DNA from: Chloroflexota bacterium
GTDB taxonomy: Bacteria > Chloroflexota > Anaerolineae > Caldilineales > Caldilineaceae
Reading direction: 5' to 3'
Assembly (NCBI GenBank): GCA_003577005.1
Contig: QEUW01000120.1
Coordinates: forward strand, 1 to 20,814
DNA length: 20,814 nt
The position numbers were made by a program, and so were the translations under genes. This document shows, piece by piece, positions 15,452 through 20,814 of the stretch (position 1 is the first letter of the stretch; every line of letters begins with the position of its first letter). The notes beneath the pieces are model-generated. The model was not told the origin of the DNA. It worked only from the letters and a program-made list of their open reading frames with translations, and did no database searches.

Positions 15452-15461
15452 AGTTCTCCTT
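15290..15461. repeat. 172-bp direct repeat, copy 2
   Basis: Partner of 8481-8652. This copy belongs to the intact DinB gene, so it is the likely source or the surviving original. Confidence 0.9.
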
Positions 15462-15505
15462 GAGCCAAAACCCTGAAGCGCGCTATACTCAAATCTGAAG
15501 GTCGC

Positions 15506-16774
15506 TTACGCCAGCTCCTGCTCCACCTCCGTCAACCGCTTCCGCAGAAAAGCCTGCTCGACCGCGTTGCCACACAGTTCCAGCGCCCGGCTGTAGGCAA
15601 CGCGGGCTTCGTCCAGCCAGCCGGTGCGCCGCTGCAGGTCGGCGCGGGCGGCGTGGAACAGGTAGTAGTTCTCCAGTTGGCTCTCGTCTTCTAGCTGGTC
15701 GAGCAATTTCAAGCCCTCGCCTGGCCCGTAAGCCATGGCCACTGCCACCGCCCGGTTCAGCTCGACCACTGGCGACGGTATAACCTGGGCGAGTTCGCGG
15801 TAAAGGTCGGCAATCTGCCGCCAGTCGGTGTCCTGGGGGCGGAGGGCGCGGGCGTGCTGCGCGGCAATGGCGGCTTGGATTTGATACGGGCCAGGCCGCC
15901 GCATGGCAAGCGTACGATCACGCAGTGGGCGCAAAGCGCCATCCAGCACCTTCAAGCCTTCCTCAATCTCGTCTTTGTCCCACAACGAGCGGTCTTGATC
16001 TTCCAGCAACACTAGTTCGCCCTGCGCATTCACCCGCGCCCGGCGGCGGGAATGGTGCAGCAGCATCAGCGCCAGCAGGCCGAGCGCCTCCGGGTCAGGT
16101 AGGAGTCCAGTGAGTACACGCGCCAGACGGATAGCCTCGGAGCAGAGTTCCTGGCGGATCAGCGCTTCGCCTGCCATCGCACTGTAGCCTTCATTGAATA
16201 TCAGGTAGATGACCGAGAGCAGCGCGTCCAACCGTTCTGGCAGCAAATCGCTCGGCGGGATGCGATAGGGAATGCCCGCGTCGCGTATTTTGCGTTTGGC
16301 ACGCACGAGCCGCTGCGCCATCGTCGTCTCCGACACCAGGAACGCACGCGCCACCTCCGGCGTGGTCAGACCACCCAATGTGTGCAGCGTCAGCGCCACC
16401 TGCGCCACCTCTGCCAGCGCGGGATGGCAACAGGTAAACATCAGCTTGAGCCGTTCATCAGGGATGGGCATCTCTTCCATCGCTTCGTTCTCGGCTTCCA
16501 ATGCGGCCAGTGCGTGTAAAACCACTGCTTTGCGGGAAAAATTGGCGTCCCGGCGCATGCGGTCAATCGCTTTGCGGTGCGCCGTCGTCGTGATCCACGC
16601 GCCGGGGTTGAGGGGCAGGCCGTCCACCGGCCAGCGTTCCAGCGCGGTGATCAGCGCGTCTTGCAGCGCGTCCTGCGCCAGTTCCAGGTCGCCCAGGTGG
16701 GACATCAGGGCGGCCAGCACCCGCCCTGATTCCTCGCGAAAGACTCGTTCGACGACGTGGTGGGCTGAGAACAT
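15506..16774 (-). CDS. ECF42-group RNA polymerase sigma factor with C-terminal TPR-like extension
   Basis: 422 aa, far longer than a classical ECF sigma of about 190 aa. Region 2 is around 15-80 ([40 protein letters not shown]). The linker has the group hallmark [10 protein letters not shown] (111-120). Region 4 is around 125-165 ([20 protein letters not shown]). Residues 180-420 form the helical extension, with [21 protein letters not shown] and [23 protein letters not shown]42 sigmas have no anti-sigma factor; the extension is needed for activity, and they are encoded with DGPF proteins. Here the DGPF stop is two bases before this ATG. It probably transcribes its own operon and the MFS operon (see the TGTCGA/CGTC sites). 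Confidence 0.95.
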   Translation of the reverse strand: MFSAHHVVERVFREESGRVLAALMSHLGDLELAQDALQDALITALERWPVDGLPLNPGAWITTTAHRKAIDRMRRDANFSRKAVVLHALAALEAENEAMEEMPIPDERLKLMFTCCHPALAEVAQVALTLHTLGGLTTPEVARAFLVSETTMAQRLVRAKRKIRDAGIPYRIPPSDLLPERLDALLSVIYLIFNEGYSAMAGEALIRQELCSEAIRLARVLTGLLPDPEALGLLALMLLHHSRRRARVNAQGELVLLEDQDRSLWDKDEIEEGLKVLDGALRPLRDRTLAMRRPGPYQIQAAIAAQHARALRPQDTDWRQIADLYRELAQVIPSPVVELNRAVAVAMAYGPGEGLKLLDQLEDESQLENYYLFHAARADLQRRTGWLDEARVAYSRALELCGNAVEQAFLRKRLTEVEQELA

Positions 16775-16776
16775 AC

Positions 16777-17139
16777 CTACGGCAGGCCAAAGTCCATGAT
16801 GGGGCGGACTTCTATCGAACCCCGTTTCGCACTCGGAATCCTGGCGGCCACTGCAATCGCCTCGTCCAGGTCTTTGCAGTTGATGACGTAGAGGCCGCCC
16901 AACTGCTCTTTGGTTTCGGCGAACGGGCCGTCGGTGGTCACGACCTTTCCATCGCGGAGGCGAACGGTGGTTGCCGTTTGGGTGGGTTGCAGCGCTTCCG
17001 CGGCCACGTATACTCCCCGGTCAAGCACGTCTTTGGTGAAGGCGTTGTACTCATCCAGCTCCTTCTGCATCTGTTCGGGCGTCGCACTGGCGCGATCAGC
17101 CTCGCGGCTGTAGATCAAAAAAACGTACTCCATGGTCAT
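16777..17139 (-). CDS. DGPF-domain (YCII-related) protein
   Basis: 120 aa, with the conserved [11 protein letters not shown] start, [20 protein letters not shown] centre (DGPF at 70-73) and an EVRPIMDF end. DGPF proteins are small ferredoxin-like-fold dimers always found beside ECF42-type sigmas. Their role is unknown, possibly signal sensing or a peroxidase-like reaction. The start at 17139 has a GAGAGGAGA ribosome site; a second ATG lies two codons on. It is the first gene of the operon DGPF, ECF42 sigma, DinB. The candidate ECF42 promoter is at 17188-17214. Confidence 0.94.
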   Translation of the reverse strand: MTMEYVFLIYSREADRASATPEQMQKELDEYNAFTKDVLDRGVYVAAEALQPTQTATTVRLRDGKVVTTDGPFAETKEQLGGLYVINCKDLDEAIAVAARIPSAKRGSIEVRPIMDFGLP

Positions 17140-17187
17140 GTCTCCTCTCAGACCGTCGGCGAGTGATTCCGCCGGTTCTATTGTAAC

Positions 17188-17214
17188 GACGAACGCGAAG
17201 CGTCCGAATCGACA
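17188..17214 (-). promoter_or_regulatory. ECF42-type promoter of the DGPF-sigma-DinB operon
   Basis: On the minus strand TGTCGA (17209-17214) is followed after exactly 17 bases by CGTC (17188-17191). Work on ECF42 in Streptomyces reported TGTCGA at -35 and CGA/TC at -10 upstream of DGPF genes. The site is 49 bases before the DGPF start. It indicates autoregulation. Confidence 0.75.
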
Positions 17215-17303
17215 TGGTTGATAGACGATTTTCCGAAAATGGATTAGATTTGGCTTATACCAATCCCCGAATTCACGATCTTGCTTGTGTGAGCGAATTG
17301 CAG

Positions 17304-18932
17304 CTAGCCCCCCTTATCCTGCACGACATCCAAATCCAATCGGAACGTCGGTAAAGGCGTCTCAGCGTCATCGGTAGTCTTCGCGTCCGCTGAGCAGCGC
17401 ACCCGAGCGGGCAAAATCGCCAATGTGAGCAGCGCCGCAGCGAACATCAGCAGCGAACCGACGAAGATGGCCTGCGTCATCCCGTCGACAAAGGCACGGT
17501 TGGCTGCTGACACGATGGCCTCACGGGCGAAACTGGGTACATGGGGATCCTGTACCACAATGTGAGCCGCCTGAACGCTGTTGGATATGGCTGCAAATAC
17601 CTGGCCAGGGAGCACTGGCAAGGAATCCTGTAATCGCTGAATCCCATCAAGATAGCCCGCGTTCATGATCGTGCCCAGGATGGCGACACCGAGCGCACCG
17701 CCAAGCTGCCGGTTGGTGTCGTTCATGGCTGACCCGATACCCGCTTTGCTGACCGGAATTGATCCCATGATGGAGTTCGTGGCTGGACTCATCGCCAGGC
17801 CCATCCCACAGGCGAGGGCAAGGGTGGGTGCGACAACCAGTGGGATACTCGTCTCCAGGTCATAAACCTGCGACATCATCAGCAAGCCTGTTCCTGCGAT
17901 GGCGATGCCCAGGGCCACGGTAAGCTTGGCGCCCAACCTTGCGGCGACGCGCGCAGAACTGGCGGCCACCAACGCGAGGACGAGGGCCATCGGCAGCATC
18001 ATCAACCCGGCTTCCAACGCAGAATGTCCCAATACGGATTGGACATACTGGTTGAAGAAGAAGGTAGAGCCGAACAGACTGAAAAACACCAACACCAGTG
18101 CCAGATTCGCGCCCGTGAACGACATGTTCTTAAAGAAGTGGAGCGGGAGCATCGCCTCGGGGGAGCGCGCCTCCCACACGAGGAAAATCGTCAACAAGAC
18201 TGCGGCTCCACCAAATGCGAACAAGACACGATCTGCCGCCCAACTCGCCACACCCGCCTCAATGATGGCGTAGGTGAGCGCAAACAGACCGGTGATGGAA
18301 AGCACGACACCGGGAATGTCTACTTTGGGTGGATTGGGGTCTTTGGAATCTGCCAAAAAGCGCCCCCCGCCCAGCAGCGCGACGGCCACGATGGGGAGAT
18401 TGATATAGAAGACAGCGTTCCACTCAAACCACTCGAGGAGGAGGCCGCCCAGCGCCGGCCCAAGCCCTATCCCCACCCCATTAATCGCGGTCCAGATGGC
18501 GATGGCTTTGGGACGTTCATGGGGTGGAAACGTCGCACTGATGATAGACAGCGTGGCCGGCATAATCATGGCGCTGCCTACGCCGAGGAAGGCCCGTGCG
18601 GTCATTAAGGCATCGGTCGAGGTCGAGAGCGTGGCTGCCAGAGATCCTACACCAAACCAGATGAGGCCCAGTTGCAGGAGCTTCTTGCGTCCGAAGCGGT
18701 CGCCGATCGCGCCCATTGTCAGAAGCAGGGAGGCAAACACCAGGATATAGGCGTCCACAATCCACTGCAGTTCATTAGCCGCCGCGCCCAAGTCGCGCGA
18801 AATAGAGGGAATGGCGACATTGAGAATGAGATTGTCCAAGCTAATCACGAATAGCGAAATGCCGATAAAGACCAGACCAGGCCAGCGCGTGGCATAGCCC
18901 GGCAAATGGGAATCGTCTTTTGTCGTATTCAT
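17304..18932 (-). CDS. DHA2-family (EmrB/QacA type) MFS drug exporter
   Basis: 542 aa, consistent with 14 transmembrane helices. The N-terminus has the family pattern FVISLDNLILNVAIPSISRD (usually LD.TIVNVALP), and motif A is GDRFGRKK (77-84). Motif C-like GVGIGLGPALGGLLLEWFEW follows, then many hydrophobic stretches such as ANLALVLVFFSLFGSTFFF. It expels drugs or metabolites using the proton gradient; the substrate is unknown. ATG 18932 overlaps the stop of a 19-codon ORF (ATGA), so translation is probably coupled. The candidate ECF42 promoter at 19055-19081 and a palindrome in the leader lie upstream. Confidence 0.93.
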   Translation of the reverse strand: MNTTKDDSHLPGYATRWPGLVFIGISLFVISLDNLILNVAIPSISRDLGAAANELQWIVDAYILVFASLLLTMGAIGDRFGRKKLLQLGLIWFGVGSLAATLSTSTDALMTARAFLGVGSAMIMPATLSIISATFPPHERPKAIAIWTAINGVGIGLGPALGGLLLEWFEWNAVFYINLPIVAVALLGGGRFLADSKDPNPPKVDIPGVVLSITGLFALTYAIIEAGVASWAADRVLFAFGGAAVLLTIFLVWEARSPEAMLPLHFFKNMSFTGANLALVLVFFSLFGSTFFFNQYVQSVLGHSALEAGLMMLPMALVLALVAASSARVAARLGAKLTVALGIAIAGTGLLMMSQVYDLETSIPLVVAPTLALACGMGLAMSPATNSIMGSIPVSKAGIGSAMNDTNRQLGGALGVAILGTIMNAGYLDGIQRLQDSLPVLPGQVFAAISNSVQAAHIVVQDPHVPSFAREAIVSAANRAFVDGMTQAIFVGSLLMFAAALLTLAILPARVRCSADAKTTDDAETPLPTFRLDLDVVQDKGG

Positions 18933-18988
18933 CGGGCCAATATCTCCTCACCGTCTTCGCTCAAGTAGATCAGAAGCATATACCGCAT
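18929..18988 (-). pseudogene. 19-codon leader ORF, remnant of a DGPF/YCII gene
   Basis: ATG 18988, behind a perfect AGGAGG site six bases away, reads MRYMLLIYLSEDGEEILAR and stops at TGA 18929-18931, overlapping the exporter ATG. MRYMLLIY is the usual start of DGPF/YCII proteins, so this looks like the 5' end of such a gene after deletion of the rest. It is not a copy of the intact DGPF gene ([13 protein letters not shown]). It may survive as a leader peptide that delivers ribosomes to the exporter start. Confidence 0.65.
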
Positions 18989-19023
18989 GGTTTCCCTCCT
19001 GTATGGATGGATTGGGTTGGCAA

Positions 19024-19037
19024 AGAACGTGCGTTCT
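19024..19037. promoter_or_regulatory. 14-bp palindrome in the exporter leader (GAAC-N4-GTTC)
   Basis: AGAACGTGCGTTCT is AGAACG, TG and its inverted copy CGTTCT. It lies between the predicted transcription start (about 19047) and the AGGAGG site. The core GAAC-N4-GTTC equals the core of the Gram-positive-type LexA box, and it would also suit other dimeric repressors. As RNA it could make a small hairpin. Confidence 0.4.
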
Positions 19038-19054
19038 GCGCGTCTTATGGGTAC

Positions 19055-19081
19055 GACGAACGGGCGACCCGCATTTCGACA
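19055..19081 (-). promoter_or_regulatory. ECF42-type promoter upstream of the DGPF remnant and MFS exporter
   Basis: TGTCGA (19076-19081) is followed after exactly 17 bases by CGTC (19055-19058), and GTTCGTCGT is shared with the promoter at 17188-17214. The rest of the spacer differs, so the match is not simple duplication. It lies 67 bases before the leader ORF start. Confidence 0.7.
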
Positions 19082-19176
19082 ACCCACACGAAGAGATTTC
19101 ACCGCTTCTGGCTGTTCGTGACGGTCAGCCGGATTAGCAAAATGAAACAACACACAACGTCCGAGTAGGCTCCACA

Positions 19177-19290
19177 TTATTGGAGTGCCGTCCAGCCCAT
19201 GCTACGTCTGACGCACAGATGTACGGCACCGATCCGCTGCACCCGCCGATCCTCCACCGAAACATATGCGGACATCATGGTGGCCATCAT
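19177..19290 (-). pseudogene. DUF417 N-terminal fragment coupled to the GNAT gene
   Basis: ATG 19290 overlaps the GNAT stop (TGATG). The first 23 codons, MMATMMSAYVSVEDRRVQRI then GAV, match the start of the intact DUF417 protein at 17 of 23 positions. After that homology ends and the frame stops at TAA 19177. All membrane helices are missing. The divergence indicates a second DUF417 paralogue that was deleted, not a recent copy. Confidence 0.75.
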
Positions 19291-20012
19291 CAGTTTGTCC
19301 CAAGGGCGCCTGCTTGCCCAACGCGCGCCGGCCGGCTCATGCCGATGTAGATGGGTCCTTCCGGAAACACCTCAATCGCGGGCTGGCTGACCTCGAAGCC
19401 AAAATGGCGATAGTAGTCGATGTTGGCCGGGTCCGAGGTATACAGGTGGCAGGCCAAGCCTGCATTGTCGGCCCAGGCGAGCACCGGAGCAACCAACCGG
19501 CGTCCAACGCCACGGCGTTGGGCACGTGGATGGACACCCAGCGCCTGGAGATACCACACACGATCATCGGGATGAGCTTTCTCCAGGGCGACGCCAACGC
19601 GGGCGAAGGCCAGAAATGAGCTGCGCGCCACCATCGCGATGCGCAGCAGTGCGGGCAGCATGCGTGCCTTGCGGCCAAACGAGAGCGGGTAGCTGCCCGG
19701 CGGCATCCACAGGGCGACGCCCAGCAGACCATGGTCATCACGTGCTACCAGGGCACGACCATGAACGGTGGCGTCTCGAGCCGCAGCGGTCATGAAGAGC
19801 AACAGCACGTGCTGCCTGACAGTTGCGTCGGGGAAGAGGTGTCGGAAGGATGGATAGTCGGCATGGCTGGCAGCGAGCAGCGCACCCGCCTCAGCCGACT
19901 GCTTGGGGCTTAACCTCTCGATAGCCCTAGGTTCGATATCCACCGATTGGTCAAGCGTCGGGCGGCGCGGGTCCCGCCTCGACAGTATGGATTGAGTCGC
20001 CATGGTGTCCAC
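19290..20012 (-). CDS. GNAT-family N-acetyltransferase
   Basis: 240 aa from GTG 20012, chosen because AAGGAGGTGA (20017-20026 on the minus strand) is at ideal distance. The open frame continues upstream to 20294 but has no ribosome site or family likeness there. Acetyl-CoA motif A is WYLQALGVHPRAQRRGVGRR (153-172), with QRRGVG as the pyrophosphate-binding loop. LALTSDPANIDYYRHFGF-like motif B is present as LYTSDPANIDYYRHFGFEV (190-208). The N-terminal part, HADYPSFRHLFPD then ALVARDDHGLLGVALWMPPG, is like other GNAT proteins of this size. Acceptor unknown. The stop overlaps a DUF417 remnant start, implying an ancestral GNAT-DUF417 operon. Confidence 0.9.
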   Translation of the reverse strand: MDTMATQSILSRRDPRRPTLDQSVDIEPRAIERLSPKQSAEAGALLAASHADYPSFRHLFPDATVRQHVLLLFMTAAARDATVHGRALVARDDHGLLGVALWMPPGSYPLSFGRKARMLPALLRIAMVARSSFLAFARVGVALEKAHPDDRVWYLQALGVHPRAQRRGVGRRLVAPVLAWADNAGLACHLYTSDPANIDYYRHFGFEVSQPAIEVFPEGPIYIGMSRPARVGQAGALGTN

Positions 20013-20016
20013 CGAT

Positions 20017-20026
20017 TCACCTCCTT
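20017..20026 (-). promoter_or_regulatory. Strong ribosome binding site fixing the GNAT GTG start
   Basis: AAGGAGGTGA on the minus strand, near-perfect complementarity to 16S rRNA, a few bases before GTG 20012. Confidence 0.8.
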
Positions 20027-20045
20027 GAACGCAAATGGTTTTCTT

Positions 20046-20063
20046 TACCCTCACTACCCTCAC
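20046..20063. repeat. Tandem 9-bp repeat upstream of the GNAT gene
   Basis: TACCCTCAC occurs twice in direct tandem (minus strand GTGAGGGTA twice), 20 bases upstream of the GNAT ribosome site. It could be a binding site read on one face of the helix, or a leader element. Confidence 0.35.
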
Positions 20064-20547
20064 TTGACTTTTGGTAGTAAGTCTTTGATGGCGGACTTCG
20101 TCGCGCACGAGCACGTTATCCACGTTATCTGAGTCACCCCACTTCCCCCTTGTGTAGTCGATGAGCCGCAGCGAAACAGCCAGCTGGCTGCCGAAGATAG
20201 GCACACCTGCGCCTGGTATGGCGTAGCCGATCATTGAAGGCTCGTTCCATGGGCAGGAGCATGACATGGCCACCTGGTCTCGTGGAATAGCCATTCACTT
20301 GATCGAAATTGAGCTGCCGATCCCCCTGCCTTATGATCGTTAACTTTTAGATTCGGTCATCGACTGTAGGGGCGACTGGCAGTCGCCCACGGCGTATTAC
20401 CGATTCAATTTGTTAATCTTCATCAGGCATGGAGTTGTTTACGCATAGGGTATGGCCAAACTATGGGAAGAGTCACCGAACCAAAGTTAGGGCTGGGAGT
20501 TAGGGTGTGGAGCTTTTGTTGACGAGCAGATTCAACTGGAGGAGACA
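20064..20547. other. Long intergenic region with one palindrome
   Basis: No supportable gene. A minus-strand frame (20294 to about 20120) contains SMIGYAIPGAGVPIFGSQ but has no ribosome site and I do not recognise it. The stretch holds the 19-base palindrome at 20370-20388. Confidence 0.4.
20370..20388. repeat. REP-like palindrome
   Basis: GGGCGACT (20370-20377), GGC loop, AGTCGCCC (20381-20388): a perfect 8-bp stem. Palindromes of this GGGCGAC-type are common and dispersed in many Chloroflexota genomes, from memory. No T-run follows, so it is a poor intrinsic terminator. Confidence 0.5.
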
Positions 20548-20775
20548 ATGACGGTAGGAGTGACATTGGTTTCTCGGATTGAGCGCCAATCCTGCGCTGC
20601 AAATATGCCGGCTGAGCGACATGCTAGCAAATCGACAATTGAGAAGAAAGTCTCTCGCAAAAAGGAAGGTTTTCGAGACCTCATACCAGAGGTAAAAAAG
20701 CCAAACATAGAACAGACTACCCCCGATTCCTTCCCATACACGCGGGGCCGGGCTGCAGCTCCCAACAGCCGTTAG
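20548..20775 (+). CDS. Small hypothetical protein (75 aa)
   Basis: ATG 20548 follows GGAGGAGA at a good distance. The product is basic and polar (MTVGVTLVSRIERQSC, STIEKKVSRKKEGFRDLIPE), without membrane segments or a known motif. A small hairpin starts at the base after the TAG. I do not recognise it. An opposite-strand frame of 77 codons covers the same DNA but has no comparable ribosome site. It may be a real small gene or a chance frame. Confidence 0.4.
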   Translation: MTVGVTLVSRIERQSCAANMPAERHASKSTIEKKVSRKKEGFRDLIPEVKKPNIEQTTPDSFPYTRGRAAAPNSR

Positions 20776-20792
20776 CAGGCCCCAGCGGCCTG
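20776..20792 (+). terminator. Weak hairpin after the small ORF
   Basis: CAGGCC and GGCCTG (6-bp stem) around CCAGC, immediately after the stop at 20773-20775, followed only by TTATGG. A weak terminator at best. Confidence 0.25.
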
Positions 20793-20814
20793 TTATGGTG
20801 CAGCCTGGAACGGC

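Noticed and set aside
19976..19998. A third ECF42-like promoter inside the 5' part of the GNAT gene
   Set aside because: TGTCGA with a CGAC at 18 bases is present on the minus strand, but it lies within the coding region and does not share the GTTCGTCGT context.
20013..20294. N-terminal extension of the GNAT protein to 20294
   Set aside because: GTG 20012 has a near-perfect ribosome site, and the extension lacks both a ribosome site and acetyltransferase similarity.

Overview
The window (about 20.8 kb, GC-rich) looks like an accessory region of a Chloroflexota chromosome, probably an Anaerolineae-type bacterium. I infer this from gene content: a Csx3-ATPase fusion, a CARF/NE0113 protein with a LuxR-type tail, a MalT-like LuxR regulator, an ECF42 sigma/DGPF pair and a GGGCGACT-GGC-AGTCGCCC palindrome. 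No rRNA, tRNA or CRISPR array is visible, and the species assignment is inference.

Layout. (1) 1-2160: the edge of a type III CRISPR signalling locus. A broken NE0113-family CARF-HTH gene runs left, off the window, and diverges from an intact Csx3-AAA fusion gene; a 9-bp inverted repeat lies between them. (2) 2161-3078: gene-poor DNA with a 171-bp MITE-like element that has perfect 20-bp ends and an internal 18-bp tandem repeat. (3) 3079-7791: a double P-loop ATPase gene with a C-terminal membrane segment. It is broken by a frameshift and by a 3362-bp element (4397-7758) bounded by 31-bp imperfect inverted repeats. The element carries an ISKra4-type transposase, a pRiA4b ORF-3-like gene and a serine recombinase with an unrecognised C-terminal extension. 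Both the transposase and the recombinase contain an in-frame stop.

(4) 7792-20012: a mosaic of small stress and detoxification genes: MmcQ/YjbR, DUF417, DUF1579, an NmrA-like SDR divergent from a MalT-like LuxR regulator, YceI, DinB, ECF42 sigma, DGPF/YCII, a DHA2-type MFS exporter and a GNAT acetyltransferase. Between them lie fragments of an M19 dipeptidase, DinB, a RibD/DHFR-type reductase, a DGPF N-terminus and DUF417. A 172-bp direct repeat about 95% identical links the DinB fragment to the intact DinB gene. (5) 20013-20814: mostly non-coding, with one small ORF behind a strong Shine-Dalgarno.

How the genes work together: DGPF, ECF42 sigma and DinB form one leftward operon. Upstream of it is TGTCGA-N17-CGTC, which agrees with the published ECF42 promoter. 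The same motif with the same 17-bp spacer lies upstream of the MFS exporter, in front of a 19-codon remnant of a DGPF gene whose stop overlaps the exporter start (ATGA). The simplest reading is a small ECF42 regulon in which a decayed DGPF gene has become a translationally coupled leader for an efflux pump.
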